Source of the DNA: Opitutales bacterium
Lineage (GTDB): Bacteria > Verrucomicrobiota > Verrucomicrobiia > Opitutales > Oceanipulchritudinaceae
DNA length: 64,000 bases
Reading direction: 5' to 3'
Assembly: GCA_020831485.1 (NCBI GenBank)
Contig: JAFIGG010000001.1
Coordinates: 144,414 to 208,413, forward strand
This document shows positions 32,112-40,794 of the stretch, one piece after another. Made by a program: the position numbers and the translations under genes. The notes beneath the pieces are model-generated. The model did not search any database. It was not told the origin of the DNA and saw nothing but the letters and a program-made list of their open reading frames with translations. How positions within the stretch are numbered: position 1 is the stretch's first letter; every line of letters starts with the position of its first letter.

Positions 32112-34181
32112 TTAGACACCAGTCAAAGACTGAATCACCCGCATCTCAGCCTCCTTGGGAAGTTCCTCATAATGCGAAAACTGTTCGGAGTGCAGCCCAC
32201 GTCCCCCGGTCAGTGAACGCAGCCTCGTCGAGTAGCGGTACATCTCCATTTGCGGAATCTGCGCCCGGATCACTTGGAAGCGGCCATCGCTATCCATGCC
32301 CTGAATGCGCCCGCGGCGACTTGAAATATCGCCCATCACGTCACCCATGTAGGCGTCCGGCACCTTGATTTCGACATCCAGAATCGGTTCCAGCAGACAA
32401 GGTCTGGCGTCTTTGAAAGCCTGCCTGAAGGCCTCTTTGCCCGCTATCTGGAAGGCAATGTCCTTAGAGTCGACCGGATGCATTTTGCCATCGTAAAAAT
32501 CGATTTTCAGGTCCGTCACCCTGCAACTAGCCAGGATGCCTTCGTTGGCGGCGGCCAGGACTCCCTTTTCCACAGAGGGCACAAATACCCGGTCCACATT
32601 CTGTCCCACCAGGGATTCTGTAAAGATCAGCCCGCTGTCGCGTGGGCCGGGTTCAATGCGCATCCAGACTTCGGCAAACTGACCCGCCCCACCCGATTGC
32701 TTTTTGTGCCGGTAACGCGCCTCGGCCCTCGTGCTGATTGTTTCCCGAAACGGCACCCTTGGTTCAGTCAGTTCGATGTCCACATTGAAGCGCCGCTTGA
32801 GCCGTCCGCGAATCACTTCCAAATGCAGTTCACCCTGCCCCGAAATCACCATCTGTCCCGTCTCGCTATTGTTGACGAAGAGGAAGGTCGGATCCTCCTC
32901 GTGCAGAGTCGCCAGGCCCTCGGCCAGTTTGTCCTCATCGCCCTGAATCAGGACCCTGAGAGCTCCGTGAATATTCGGCTTGGGATAGCGCACTGCCGGC
33001 AATCGCAGTTTGCGCTTCGGACTGCATAGAGTATCGCCGGTGTGGGTATCCTTGAGCTTCACCATTACGCCGATGTCACCGGCCGCGAGGGTTGCCATTG
33101 GCTCCCGCTGATGGCCCTGCAGCGTATAGAGTGCGGCGATCTTTTCCGCACGGCCACGGCTGCTGTTGAAACACTCAATCCCGGACTGAACCGCACCCGA
33201 ATACATGCGACAGAATGACAGCTCACCGACATGCGGTTCGCTGATCGTCTTAAAGATATAACAAGTGGGATCCGGATCCTTCAGCGCCACTTCAACAGCC
33301 TGCCCCTCCAGATCTTCCGCCTGCACCACTTTGCGGTCCACCGGCGAGCTGCCGTATTTCGCGATAAAATCCATTAGCCGGGCCACACCTATATTCTGGG
33401 TAGCCGAAGTTGCAAAAACCGGAATGAAGGTCTGCGACTGAATAGCCGCATGCACCCCCGCCCGCAACTGATCCTCTGACAGGCTCCCCTGCTCAAAGAA
33501 AGTTTCGAGCAGACCGTCGTCGGTTTCCGCTACGTATTCGATCAATTCCCGGTGCAGGGTCTGCACCCGCTCCTTCCATTGTCCCTGCGCCGGCTTCTCG
33601 CTGAACTTGCCGGAAGCGTCCGGCGCATAGTCAATCTCCTCACTGCGCATGACATCCAGCAATTGGTTGAAGCCCGGCCCCGGATTGATCGGCACCGTCA
33701 TCGGCAAGACCTGAGACCCATAGCGCGAGCGGAGGTCTTCGACCACAGCATCAAAATCCACGTGCTCCCGGTCAAGACCGTTGACCACTATCATCTTCGG
33801 AATGCCATACTGCCCGGCATAATCCCAGACCTGATCCGTCCCCAATTCCGGCCCGTTACTGGCATTCACTACCACCAGGGCAAAATCGCCAACGCGCAAA
33901 GCCCCGAGGCCTTCACTGATAAAGTCGAGGTAACCGGGCGTATCGATCACATTGAACTTCCGCCCCATCCAATTACAGTGCAGCAGCGACGCATGGATGG
34001 ATATCTGCCGCTCCTTCTCACTGGCATGATAATCCGAAGCCGTGCTCCCGGCCTCAATGGAACCCATGCGCTTGAGCACTCCCGCGCTCATCAACATGGC
34101 TTCAGTTAGCAGAGTTTTGCCGCTCGCCTGATGGCCCACCACAGCAAAGTTACGAATCAAATCCGGGGTAAACGTTTTCAC
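32112..34181 (-). CDS. EF-G-like translational GTPase
   Basis: Protein of 689 residues with the five-domain layout of elongation factor G. G1 is GHQASGKT, G3 is DTPGYLDF, and domain II, the III/V domains and domain IV (RYRHKKQSGGAGQFAEVWMR) are recognisable. It belongs to the EF-G-like/EF-G-II group rather than canonical FusA. The G4 motif, normally NKxD, reads NGLD (VVNGLDRE), so guanine recognition may be altered. Such paralogues may act in ribosome recycling, stress translation or an unknown role. Whether a canonical fusA exists elsewhere cannot be seen here. Confidence 0.9.
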   Translation of the reverse strand: MKTFTPDLIRNFAVVGHQASGKTLLTEAMLMSAGVLKRMGSIEAGSTASDYHASEKERQISIHASLLHCNWMGRKFNVIDTPGYLDFISEGLGALRVGDFALVVVNASNGPELGTDQVWDYAGQYGIPKMIVVNGLDREHVDFDAVVEDLRSRYGSQVLPMTVPINPGPGFNQLLDVMRSEEIDYAPDASGKFSEKPAQGQWKERVQTLHRELIEYVAETDDGLLETFFEQGSLSEDQLRAGVHAAIQSQTFIPVFATSATQNIGVARLMDFIAKYGSSPVDRKVVQAEDLEGQAVEVALKDPDPTCYIFKTISEPHVGELSFCRMYSGAVQSGIECFNSSRGRAEKIAALYTLQGHQREPMATLAAGDIGVMVKLKDTHTGDTLCSPKRKLRLPAVRYPKPNIHGALRVLIQGDEDKLAEGLATLHEEDPTFLFVNNSETGQMVISGQGELHLEVIRGRLKRRFNVDIELTEPRVPFRETISTRAEARYRHKKQSGGAGQFAEVWMRIEPGPRDSGLIFTESLVGQNVDRVFVPSVEKGVLAAANEGILASCRVTDLKIDFYDGKMHPVDSKDIAFQIAGKEAFRQAFKDARPCLLEPILDVEIKVPDAYMGDVMGDISSRRGRIQGMDSDGRFQVIRAQIPQMEMYRYSTRLRSLTGGRGLHSEQFSHYEELPKEAEMRVIQSLTGV

Positions 34182-34254
34182 AAAATCAGAGCATAATCAG
34201 ATGCAGCACTTATTGCCAAGTCTGAACGGCCAGGACTCGGTGAGACTGCTGATA

Positions 34255-34290
34255 GTGGACAATGGGTGGACGTAGTGGACCTTGGTGGAC
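34255..34290 (+). promoter_or_regulatory. Four phased GTGGAC hexamers
   Basis: GTGGAC at 34255, 34266, 34275 and 34285, spaced 11, 9 and 10 bases, so all face about the same side of the helix. They lie in the divergent region between the EF-G-like gene and aroE. They could be binding sites of one regulator or a degenerate short repeat. Confidence 0.45.
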
Positions 34291-34422
34291 GGGAATAATC
34301 TCAGATTCCACAGTCCAAAGCCCCGTCATTGGACCTAAATGCCAGGCTACAGCAAATAACCCAACAACCCTCTCGCCATTTCAGGTTGCGGTACTAGGTT
34401 GCGGATGTTCAATTGTGGGCGC

Positions 34423-35328
34423 ATGGATTTGACCCTTGATACCCTGGATTCCCTTAATTCAAACAAGCCCCACCTGGCAGTGCTCGGTTTTCCGGTGCGG
34501 CACTCGCTGAGCCCGGCGATGCACAATGCGGCCTTGCAGGCTATGGCGCAGCAGGGGGTGGATGTGGGCGCTTTGAGCTACCATGCGCTGGAGCTGCCGG
34601 TTGAACGACTGGCAGAGGCGCTTGAAAAGCTCCACGCTCATGGATTTGCCGGCCTCAACCTCACCATCCCGCACAAGGTCGAAGTCCTCAAGCTGCTCTC
34701 CGAAGTGGACCCTGAAGCGGCGCGCATGGGGGCGGTCAATACTCTGGTGCGCAAGGAAAAAGGTTACGCCGGCTTCAACACCGACGGTTACGGTATCCTG
34801 AAGGCAGTCGAGCAGTGCCTGAAGCGGAGTTTCGATGGCGCTGACGTGCTGCTTCTTGGCGCTGGGGGAGCTGCGCGGGCGATTGCGGTGCAATGCCTCG
34901 CTTCCGGCTGCCAACGCCTGAGCATCGTCAACCGCTCCAATGACCGCCTCGAGCAGCTGGGGCAGCACATGCGTAGCAGCGGCACGCCCCTGGACCGGGT
35001 TCGCTTTGCCACTCCAGAGGAGCTGCCGGGCGACTGGGCCGGCGATTTATTGGTCATCAATGCCACCGCTCTGGGCCTCAAGCCAGACGACCCGGCGCCG
35101 GTGGATGTGCGGCGACTCCCGGCTGGAAGCAGCATCTTCGACACGACCTACGGATGCCGCAACCAATTGGCCGCGGATTGCGAGGCCAGAGGCCTACCCT
35201 ATGCAGACGGGCTTTCGATGCTGGTCTGGCAAGGAGTGCGCAGTCTGGAAATCTGGACCGGTTCCGAGGTTCCGGTAGAGGTTATGGCCGATGCCGCTGC
35301 GCACGCACTCAAGGAACGCCAAAAATGA
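34423..35328 (+). CDS. aroE: Shikimate dehydrogenase
   Basis: Reduces 3-dehydroshikimate to shikimate with NADPH in aromatic amino acid synthesis. The 301-residue protein shows VLGFPVRHSLSPAMHNAAL, LNLTIPHKVEVL with the catalytic lysine, NTDGYGIL, the cofactor motif LLGAGGAARAI, NRSNDR and the late DTTYGCRNQL. The ATG at 34423 is chosen; an upstream TTG at 34399 is possible. Its stop overlaps the start of the prepilin peptidase gene (ATGA). Confidence 0.95.
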   Translation: MDLTLDTLDSLNSNKPHLAVLGFPVRHSLSPAMHNAALQAMAQQGVDVGALSYHALELPVERLAEALEKLHAHGFAGLNLTIPHKVEVLKLLSEVDPEAARMGAVNTLVRKEKGYAGFNTDGYGILKAVEQCLKRSFDGADVLLLGAGGAARAIAVQCLASGCQRLSIVNRSNDRLEQLGQHMRSSGTPLDRVRFATPEELPGDWAGDLLVINATALGLKPDDPAPVDVRRLPAGSSIFDTTYGCRNQLAADCEARGLPYADGLSMLVWQGVRSLEIWTGSEVPVEVMADAAAHALKERQK

Positions 35329-36158
35329 TCACCGCCTGGATATTTGTGTTCGGGGCCTGTATCGGAAGCTTCCTGAATGTTGTAATCTATCGTCTGCCAC
35401 GGGGCGAGAGCGTTGTTCACCCGCGCTCGCACTGTCGCTGTGGCGTACCCATTGCCTGGTATGACAACATCCCTATCCTCAGCTGGTTCATTCTGCGGGG
35501 GCGCTGCCGCCACTGCAAGGAAGCCTTCAGCTTCCGCTATCCGCTAGTCGAGTTGGGCACCGCACTTGTTTTTGTTGGTCTGTGGCACAGTCAACCCTTC
35601 CTTCCCTCCCTGGCATTTATGGCCTTTGCCTGCGGAATGATCGCAGCAGCCGTTATCGACTGGGACACCATGGAAATTCCAGACCGCTTTTCCATTGGCG
35701 GAATGCTTCTGGGTCTCTTGCTCAGCGCATTTATTCCGGAGATCCATGGGATTGTTGCAGATCAGACTTTCGCAATCGGCAGCCTGCTAAGTCTGACACA
35801 ATCTCTGCAAGGTGCCCTGCTTGGATCCGGCCTGATGCTATGGATTGCCGTGATTGCGGAAAAGGTGCTGGGCAAGGAAGCAATGGGCTTTGGTGACGTC
35901 AAACTGATGGGTGCCATTGGTGCCTTTTGCGGTTGGCAGGGTGCCGTTTTTGCATTGTTTGGCGGTGCCTTTATTGGACTCGCACTGCTGCTGCCATATC
36001 TGTTGATCAACAAAAGCAAAGATGCCTCGCGACCAACCCTGGCTGGTCTGCGCATGCCCTTCGGCCCGGCTCTGGTGCTGGGCAGCCTGCTGTATCTCAT
36101 CTTCTTTCAACCCTATGTGGATGCCTACTTTGAACCGTTTCAAAATCTATTTAATTAG
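35325..36158 (+). CDS. pilD: Prepilin peptidase, type 4 (A24 family)
   Basis: Inner-membrane aspartyl protease of 277 residues that cleaves and N-methylates type IV pilin-like leader peptides. The N-terminal part has GACIGSFLNVVIYRLPRGES, a cysteine pair in HCRCGVPI and a second in CRHCKEAF, around NIPILSWFILRGRC. The two catalytic aspartates lie in IDWDTMEIPD and GFGDVKLMG. About eight membrane helices. The ATG at 35325 overlaps the aroE stop; the longer frame to 35154 is out of keeping with the family. Confidence 0.94.
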   Translation: MITAWIFVFGACIGSFLNVVIYRLPRGESVVHPRSHCRCGVPIAWYDNIPILSWFILRGRCRHCKEAFSFRYPLVELGTALVFVGLWHSQPFLPSLAFMAFACGMIAAAVIDWDTMEIPDRFSIGGMLLGLLLSAFIPEIHGIVADQTFAIGSLLSLTQSLQGALLGSGLMLWIAVIAEKVLGKEAMGFGDVKLMGAIGAFCGWQGAVFALFGGAFIGLALLLPYLLINKSKDASRPTLAGLRMPFGPALVLGSLLYLIFFQPYVDAYFEPFQNLFN

Positions 36159-37149
36159 CCTGATCGGCTGCCTCCCGCTTGTCAGCCTGACGGCGGGCAC
36201 GGTCGTCTGGCCAACCCCGTCGACTGCCTTCGAGGAGGGCTTGCCCTACACCGACTTTGTTCAGGCGACAGCCTCAGGTAACCCAGAGTCGGCTCTATTC
36301 GGCTGCGTGCGCAATGACGGACGCCGTTTTCATGAGGGGTTGGACATCCGCCCTATCCTGCCGCGCCAACGCGGTGAGGCTACTGACCCTATCTATGCCG
36401 TGGCCGACGCCACTGTGGCGCACATCAACAGCGTGGCCGGCAACAGCAGCTATGGACGCTACATTGTGCTGGTACACGATCACCTGGAACCGGCCTTCTA
36501 CACCCTTTACGCCCACCTGCGCTCCATCGACTCCGATGTTGAAGTCGGCCAGCGTGTAGACCAGGGTCAGGTTATCGGAGTCATGGGACGCTCCGCCGGC
36601 GGCTACACCATACCGCAAAGCCGGGCTCACCTGCATTTTGAGACGGGACTGCGGCTGTCGGACAGTTTCCAAAACTGGTATGATCAGCAGCAATTCGGCA
36701 GCGACAACCATCACGGCGTTTACAATGGCATGAACCTGGTTGCCTGGGATCCGCTCGATTTCTATGAGTGGAAGCGGGATTTTCCCGGAGGAACCGTTAA
36801 GGAATACCTCGACGGCCTTATTGTCGGTGCCGTCATCCAGGTCCGCAGCAGTCGAGTCCCGGACTTCGTTCGCCGCTACCCTGCCCTGCTGACCCGACCG
36901 ATCCCGCAAGACGGCGTCATTGGCTGGCAGATCGAATTCAGTCCCTGGGGCCTGCCTATGCGTTGGACCCCGCTCAACAAGCAGCATCCCCTCTCAGCAC
37001 GCGCTGAAGGGGAAGTGATCGTCACTGGGATCCACCCTAGTGCCCTGCAGGCCTACGGTTGCCGCCAGATCATTTCAATGAATGGCGAGCGAGCCGGCCT
37101 CGGCAACGGAAGTCAACGCATCATCCGCATACTGTTCGACTTCAATTAG
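36121..37149 (+). CDS. M23-family metallopeptidase
   Basis: Exported peptidase of 342 residues with a signal peptide (about 1-26, LISLIGCLPLVSLTAG). The lysostaphin-type zinc motifs are present: RRFHEGLDIRP (H-x3-D) and SRAHLHFETG (H-x-H). Family members cut cross-bridges in peptidoglycan. The C-terminal 120 residues after the peptidase domain are an unassigned extension. The start is uncertain: ATG at 36115 or 36121, or TTG at 36130; all overlap the prepilin peptidase gene. Its stop overlaps that of clpP on the other strand by four bases. Confidence 0.88.
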   Translation: MPTLNRFKIYLISLIGCLPLVSLTAGTVVWPTPSTAFEEGLPYTDFVQATASGNPESALFGCVRNDGRRFHEGLDIRPILPRQRGEATDPIYAVADATVAHINSVAGNSSYGRYIVLVHDHLEPAFYTLYAHLRSIDSDVEVGQRVDQGQVIGVMGRSAGGYTIPQSRAHLHFETGLRLSDSFQNWYDQQQFGSDNHHGVYNGMNLVAWDPLDFYEWKRDFPGGTVKEYLDGLIVGAVIQVRSSRVPDFVRRYPALLTRPIPQDGVIGWQIEFSPWGLPMRWTPLNKQHPLSARAEGEVIVTGIHPSALQAYGCRQIISMNGERAGLGNGSQRIIRILFDFN

Positions 37150-37745
37150 ACAACCTTGTCGACAACCGCGTCGGCCAGGCCGTAGTCAATTGCCTCCTGG
37201 GCGTTCAGATAGAAGTCGCGATCCGTATCCTTCTGAATCTTTTCCAGCGGTTGGCCGGAAGAGTCGGCAAGGATGCGGTTCAATTCTTCACGCAGCTTTT
37301 CCATCTCCTGCGCCTGTATGTGGATGTCCACCGCAGCACCACGCATGGTGCCCATGATCAGAGGCTGGTGAATCAAAATGCGGGCATGCGGATAAACAAG
37401 GCGCTTGCCCTTGGTTCCGCCACACAAAAAGATCGAACCCATGCTGGCGGCAAGGCCTACCACCACTACACGGATCGGGCTGCTGATCAGCTTCATCGTG
37501 TCGTAAACCGCCATGCCGGCAGTGATGGAACCCCCAGGGCTGTTCAGATAGAGCGTGATCTCCTTGCCCGGATCCATGGCTTCGAGGTAAAGCAATTGCT
37601 CAGTCGCAGCGCGTGCGGCGGCATCGTCCACTTCACCCCAGAAAAAGATTTTGCGCGCATCAATGAACTTGCGGCGCATCATTTCCGTCAGCGGCTGCTT
37701 CCACGGCGTGTTTTCGTTGGATTCGTCCTTTGAGATTGGTTCCAT
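37146..37745 (-). CDS. clpP: ATP-dependent Clp protease proteolytic subunit
   Basis: Serine protease of 199 residues forming the tetradecameric barrel of Clp. The catalytic Ser is S101 in GLAASMGS, the His is H126 in ILIHQPL, and the acid lies in QKDTDRDFYL. LNSPGGSITAGMAVYD is the conserved substrate-groove loop. The ATG at 37745 gives the normal length. No clpX or tig gene lies nearby, unlike the common arrangement, suggesting a paralogue. It is divergent from the EIIA/diadenylate cyclase gene. Confidence 0.93.
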   Translation of the reverse strand: MEPISKDESNENTPWKQPLTEMMRRKFIDARKIFFWGEVDDAAARAATEQLLYLEAMDPGKEITLYLNSPGGSITAGMAVYDTMKLISSPIRVVVVGLAASMGSIFLCGGTKGKRLVYPHARILIHQPLIMGTMRGAAVDIHIQAQEMEKLREELNRILADSSGQPLEKIQKDTDRDFYLNAQEAIDYGLADAVVDKVV

Positions 37746-37874
37746 AAGCAAAAGCTTACGTTTTATGCACAGAGCGCAAGGCTGACCAAGCAAAATCTGA
37801 GAATAGCAATGTGGAATTCGCACAAAGACCTATTTTTCAATTGTCATTTTTACAAAGTCGCTCACTTTTACCGC

Positions 37875-39236
37875 ATGCGGCTTGATCGCTATATATCCCG
37901 TTCACGAGTCATCGAAATCCAGTCCACCGACCTGGAAGGTGCGTTGGTGGAACTCATCAACACCGCCAACCGCCGGCTGCGTGATCCGCTGGATACCAAA
38001 TCCATCGTCGGCCAGCTCATCCGACGGGAAAACACAATGACGACCTATCTGGGCAACGGGGTCGCCATGCCGCATATTCGTGTAAAGCTCAACCGCCCTT
38101 ACCTTTTTGCCGTAGGCCGGGTGCGCGATGGTCTTGAATTCGAAGGACTCGCGGAATACCGCCGGGTCCGGCTTATTTTTCTTCTGCTCGCCTCCGAAGA
38201 CGAAAAGAACTATCTGAACGTACTGGCCTCAATGGCCCGGCTGTTTCGCGACGAGGAACTGGTGCAGAACATTGTCTCGGCGCCGGACACCGAAAGCTTC
38301 CGCGAACGCCTTTTCCTCGGCTTTGACGGCCTGCTGGCGCGTCCTGAACGCCGCCAGAACCGCTTCAACCGACTACTCCTTAAGGAGGCCGAGAAAATTG
38401 CCCGAGACTCCAAGTGCGCGGCCATACTTTTGTTCGCGGACACCTTTGCCGGCGGGATTGACGGTGGCAGCGGTCTGCCAAATTTCCGCACGGTCCTGGT
38501 TACCCGAGCGGCAAGCGATCGGATTCCCATGGGTGGTCAGGTGGAAACCTCCATCGAAGTCCGCTCTTTTAGCAAGCATCGGCTCTCACAGGCCCGCAGT
38601 GCCATCCTCATTGGGTTGACCCGCGGAATCTTCAAACACACCGACCGCCTCTGCTGCATCGGCGGACTGCCTTCCAGCAACCAACTGGACAGTCTGGTGG
38701 TGGTCGACATCGAACGCGAGTTCCAGAGCGTGATTGACCGCGACAATGACCTGCTGCCGAAATCGGTGAAGATCGAAGTGGTGGAACGTATGATCGCGAT
38801 CGCAACCGAGCTTTCAGTCGAAGGCCGCGAAGGCAAACCGGTAGGCACCCTGTTCGTGATCGGCGATACCAAAAAGGTGAACAGCATGATCAAACCGCTG
38901 GTTCTGAATCCATTCTACGGCTATAAGGCTGAGGACCGTAATGTGCTGAATCCCTTTATGGACGAGACTATCAAGGAATTCTCGGTAATGGACGGTTCCT
39001 TTGTCATCCGCGGGGACGGCGTCATCGAATCTGCGGGCTCATTGATCCATACAGCCGCCGAACACTACGAAGATCTGCCCAGCGGCTTTGGTGCCCGCCA
39101 CTCCGCCGCCGCCGCGATTACCCGGGCAACGGACTGCATTTCAATCTGCGTCAGCTCGAGCACCGGCCAGGTAACGCTGTTCCGCAAAGGGGTGATGTTC
39201 CCGCTGCTTGAGCGGCCAATTGGGTCGTCGTCCTGA
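37875..39236 (+). CDS. PTS EIIA / pyruvate-kinase-like / diadenylate cyclase fusion
   Basis: Predicted c-di-AMP synthase of 453 residues with three parts. Residues 5-150 are a fructose-type PTS EIIA domain with the phospho-acceptor His67 in GVAMPHIR. Residues 165-275 resemble the C-terminal pyruvate-kinase-like domain found before the cyclase in archaeal DacZ (CAAILLFADTFAGG, RTVLVTRA). Residues 295-445 are the DAC (DisA_N) domain, with the DGA motif as DGSFVIRGDG at 373-382 and the RHR motif as GARHSAAAAIT at 406-416, again closer to DacZ. The start is the ATG at 37875, where EIIA homology begins. It would make c-di-AMP and might be tuned by phosphorylation from the PTS. Confidence 0.85.
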   Translation: MRLDRYISRSRVIEIQSTDLEGALVELINTANRRLRDPLDTKSIVGQLIRRENTMTTYLGNGVAMPHIRVKLNRPYLFAVGRVRDGLEFEGLAEYRRVRLIFLLLASEDEKNYLNVLASMARLFRDEELVQNIVSAPDTESFRERLFLGFDGLLARPERRQNRFNRLLLKEAEKIARDSKCAAILLFADTFAGGIDGGSGLPNFRTVLVTRAASDRIPMGGQVETSIEVRSFSKHRLSQARSAILIGLTRGIFKHTDRLCCIGGLPSSNQLDSLVVVDIEREFQSVIDRDNDLLPKSVKIEVVERMIAIATELSVEGREGKPVGTLFVIGDTKKVNSMIKPLVLNPFYGYKAEDRNVLNPFMDETIKEFSVMDGSFVIRGDGVIESAGSLIHTAAEHYEDLPSGFGARHSAAAAITRATDCISICVSSSTGQVTLFRKGVMFPLLERPIGSSS

Positions 39237-39264
39237 GTTGGTGAAGTGGCGCTATGGTCCGGGT

Positions 39265-39284
39265 CCCGACGCTAAAGCGACGGG
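39265..39284. repeat. Imperfect palindrome after the cyclase gene
   Basis: CCCGACGC-TAAA-GCGACGGG, eight-base arms with one A-A mismatch. It may be a terminator or a member of the intergenic palindrome set. Confidence 0.4.
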
Positions 39285-39376
39285 CTACACCCTACTTCAA
39301 CGGGGTCCAAACGCATCGATTTTACCTACTCAGAAATGTTCCTATCGGGTCCGGCTTGATTTGCATGATTAACAGT

Positions 39377-39688
39377 ATGTCAAAATCACTGTCTGAACAC
39401 TCATCCCTTTCGATATCCGACTTGGTCTGTGATATCGATGTTGCCGCAACGCTCCGCTGGATTCGGTCCAGGAAACAAATCACCATCGACGGCGATCCGC
39501 AGGATTCTCTGCTGCAGATCGATATGGGCAGTGCAGAGATTGATGGCCGTGGGCCCAGAATCGAAGCGGGCTACCTTACTTTACTTGAGGCTGAAGAAAA
39601 TGGCCTTGAAGTCCTGCCAGCTCTGATCACTGGAGAGGAGAACCAGGCGCGGTCACTCGGTATTCTGATCGAGGTTGCGGTCGCCTAA
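39377..39688 (+). CDS. Small hypothetical protein
   Basis: Possible protein of 103 residues (MSKSLSEHSSLSISDLVCDI and on) with no recognised family, moderately acidic and without membrane segments. An ATG at 39365 is an alternative start. Its last 36 bases overlap the 3' end of a gene on the other strand. Composition is protein-like, but support is weak. Confidence 0.45.
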   Translation: MSKSLSEHSSLSISDLVCDIDVAATLRWIRSRKQITIDGDPQDSLLQIDMGSAEIDGRGPRIEAGYLTLLEAEENGLEVLPALITGEENQARSLGILIEVAVA

Positions 39689-40675
39689 TAACATACGGCG
39701 AAAGCGTTCCAATTCGGTCTCGCCGAAGTCCCGGGCAACACGATAGTCGACATGCCCCTCCGGTCGCTCCGGATTGAGTTCGATGACCCACAAGGGTTCG
39801 AGACTGTCCGGTAGGAGCGCATAGCGCAAGTCGCCGATGGTGCCGTTCAAGCCACTTGGCAAATAGAGATAATCGTCTGAAAAAAAGGCGAAACGCTGGA
39901 TATCCGTGTATTGAGGCGAGTCCTCGGGAATGCCCTGGCGCGCTTCTTCGACGCTCAGACGGTCGGTCGAAGCCCCTTCGTAAACCATCGTGTTGCCCCA
40001 CCAATTAACTCTCACCGCATCCACGTAGAAACGGTCATCGGTCTCATAGATCAGGCGAAAAAGAATATTGTTAAACACCGTCGGCTTGGCTTCCAGACGA
40101 ACTGGCTCATGGCCTCTGCTGGCTGCAAGTTCGTAGCCAGCAAGTTTGGCCCGATGTGTTTGCAGAGCACCCAGACTGAGAAAAGCCGCGGCAAAAAGCA
40201 ATGCGATGCGGGCCGGCACTGGACTGCGGCGCAGCAGGCCAACAATCACCAACAGCAGAATCGGCAATGTGTACAAGGGATCGACGACCGCCACAATACT
40301 CCAGGATTCCCGTCGATCTGTAAAGGGCCAGAACAGGTGGGTACCGTAGCTGGTCATCGCATCAAGAATCCCGTGATGCAGCAGCGCCAGAAAGCTGAAC
40401 AGGTAGCTGCGCCCAAAGCTCAACCAGCGCCGCACGAAGAGGTGCAAGGCGCCCGAAAGCAGCAATGCAAACACCGGAACCATGATCAATGCGTGGGTGA
40501 ACTGCCGGTGGTATTCGATGTTCAGCAAGGGATCCGTTTCCGAGCGGATGAAGATATCCACATCCGGAAACATCCCGGCCAGCACACCGACCACGGTCGC
40601 TGCAACCACCTCCTTGCGGCGGGCAGCGGATTGAGCCAATGCGGCTCCGGTTACAGCGTGGCTGAGAGGATCCAT
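39653..40675 (-). CDS. Membrane-bound metal-dependent hydrolase, DUF457/YdjM family
   Basis: Integral membrane protein of 340 residues. The N-terminal half has MDPLSHAVTGAALAQSA, FPDVDIF, EYHRQFTHALIM and LLHHGILDAMTSYG, the His/Asp clusters of this family, between four membrane helices. The C-terminal half (from about 190) is soluble. The family includes the LexA-regulated YdjM of E. coli; the enzyme activity is uncertain. It is divergent from leuS. Confidence 0.85.
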   Translation of the reverse strand: MDPLSHAVTGAALAQSAARRKEVVAATVVGVLAGMFPDVDIFIRSETDPLLNIEYHRQFTHALIMVPVFALLLSGALHLFVRRWLSFGRSYLFSFLALLHHGILDAMTSYGTHLFWPFTDRRESWSIVAVVDPLYTLPILLLVIVGLLRRSPVPARIALLFAAAFLSLGALQTHRAKLAGYELAASRGHEPVRLEAKPTVFNNILFRLIYETDDRFYVDAVRVNWWGNTMVYEGASTDRLSVEEARQGIPEDSPQYTDIQRFAFFSDDYLYLPSGLNGTIGDLRYALLPDSLEPLWVIELNPERPEGHVDYRVARDFGETELERFRRMLLGDRNLDQNTE

Positions 40676-40794
40676 AAACTGGAGAACATGTTGCAGCAGC
40701 GCGGATTGGCAAGAGCCCTCACGGAAAAACGATGCAGCATTGACGCAGCCGGTCCGGCCAGCCAGTATTTCGGGTTTTTCAGAATTTTATCATC

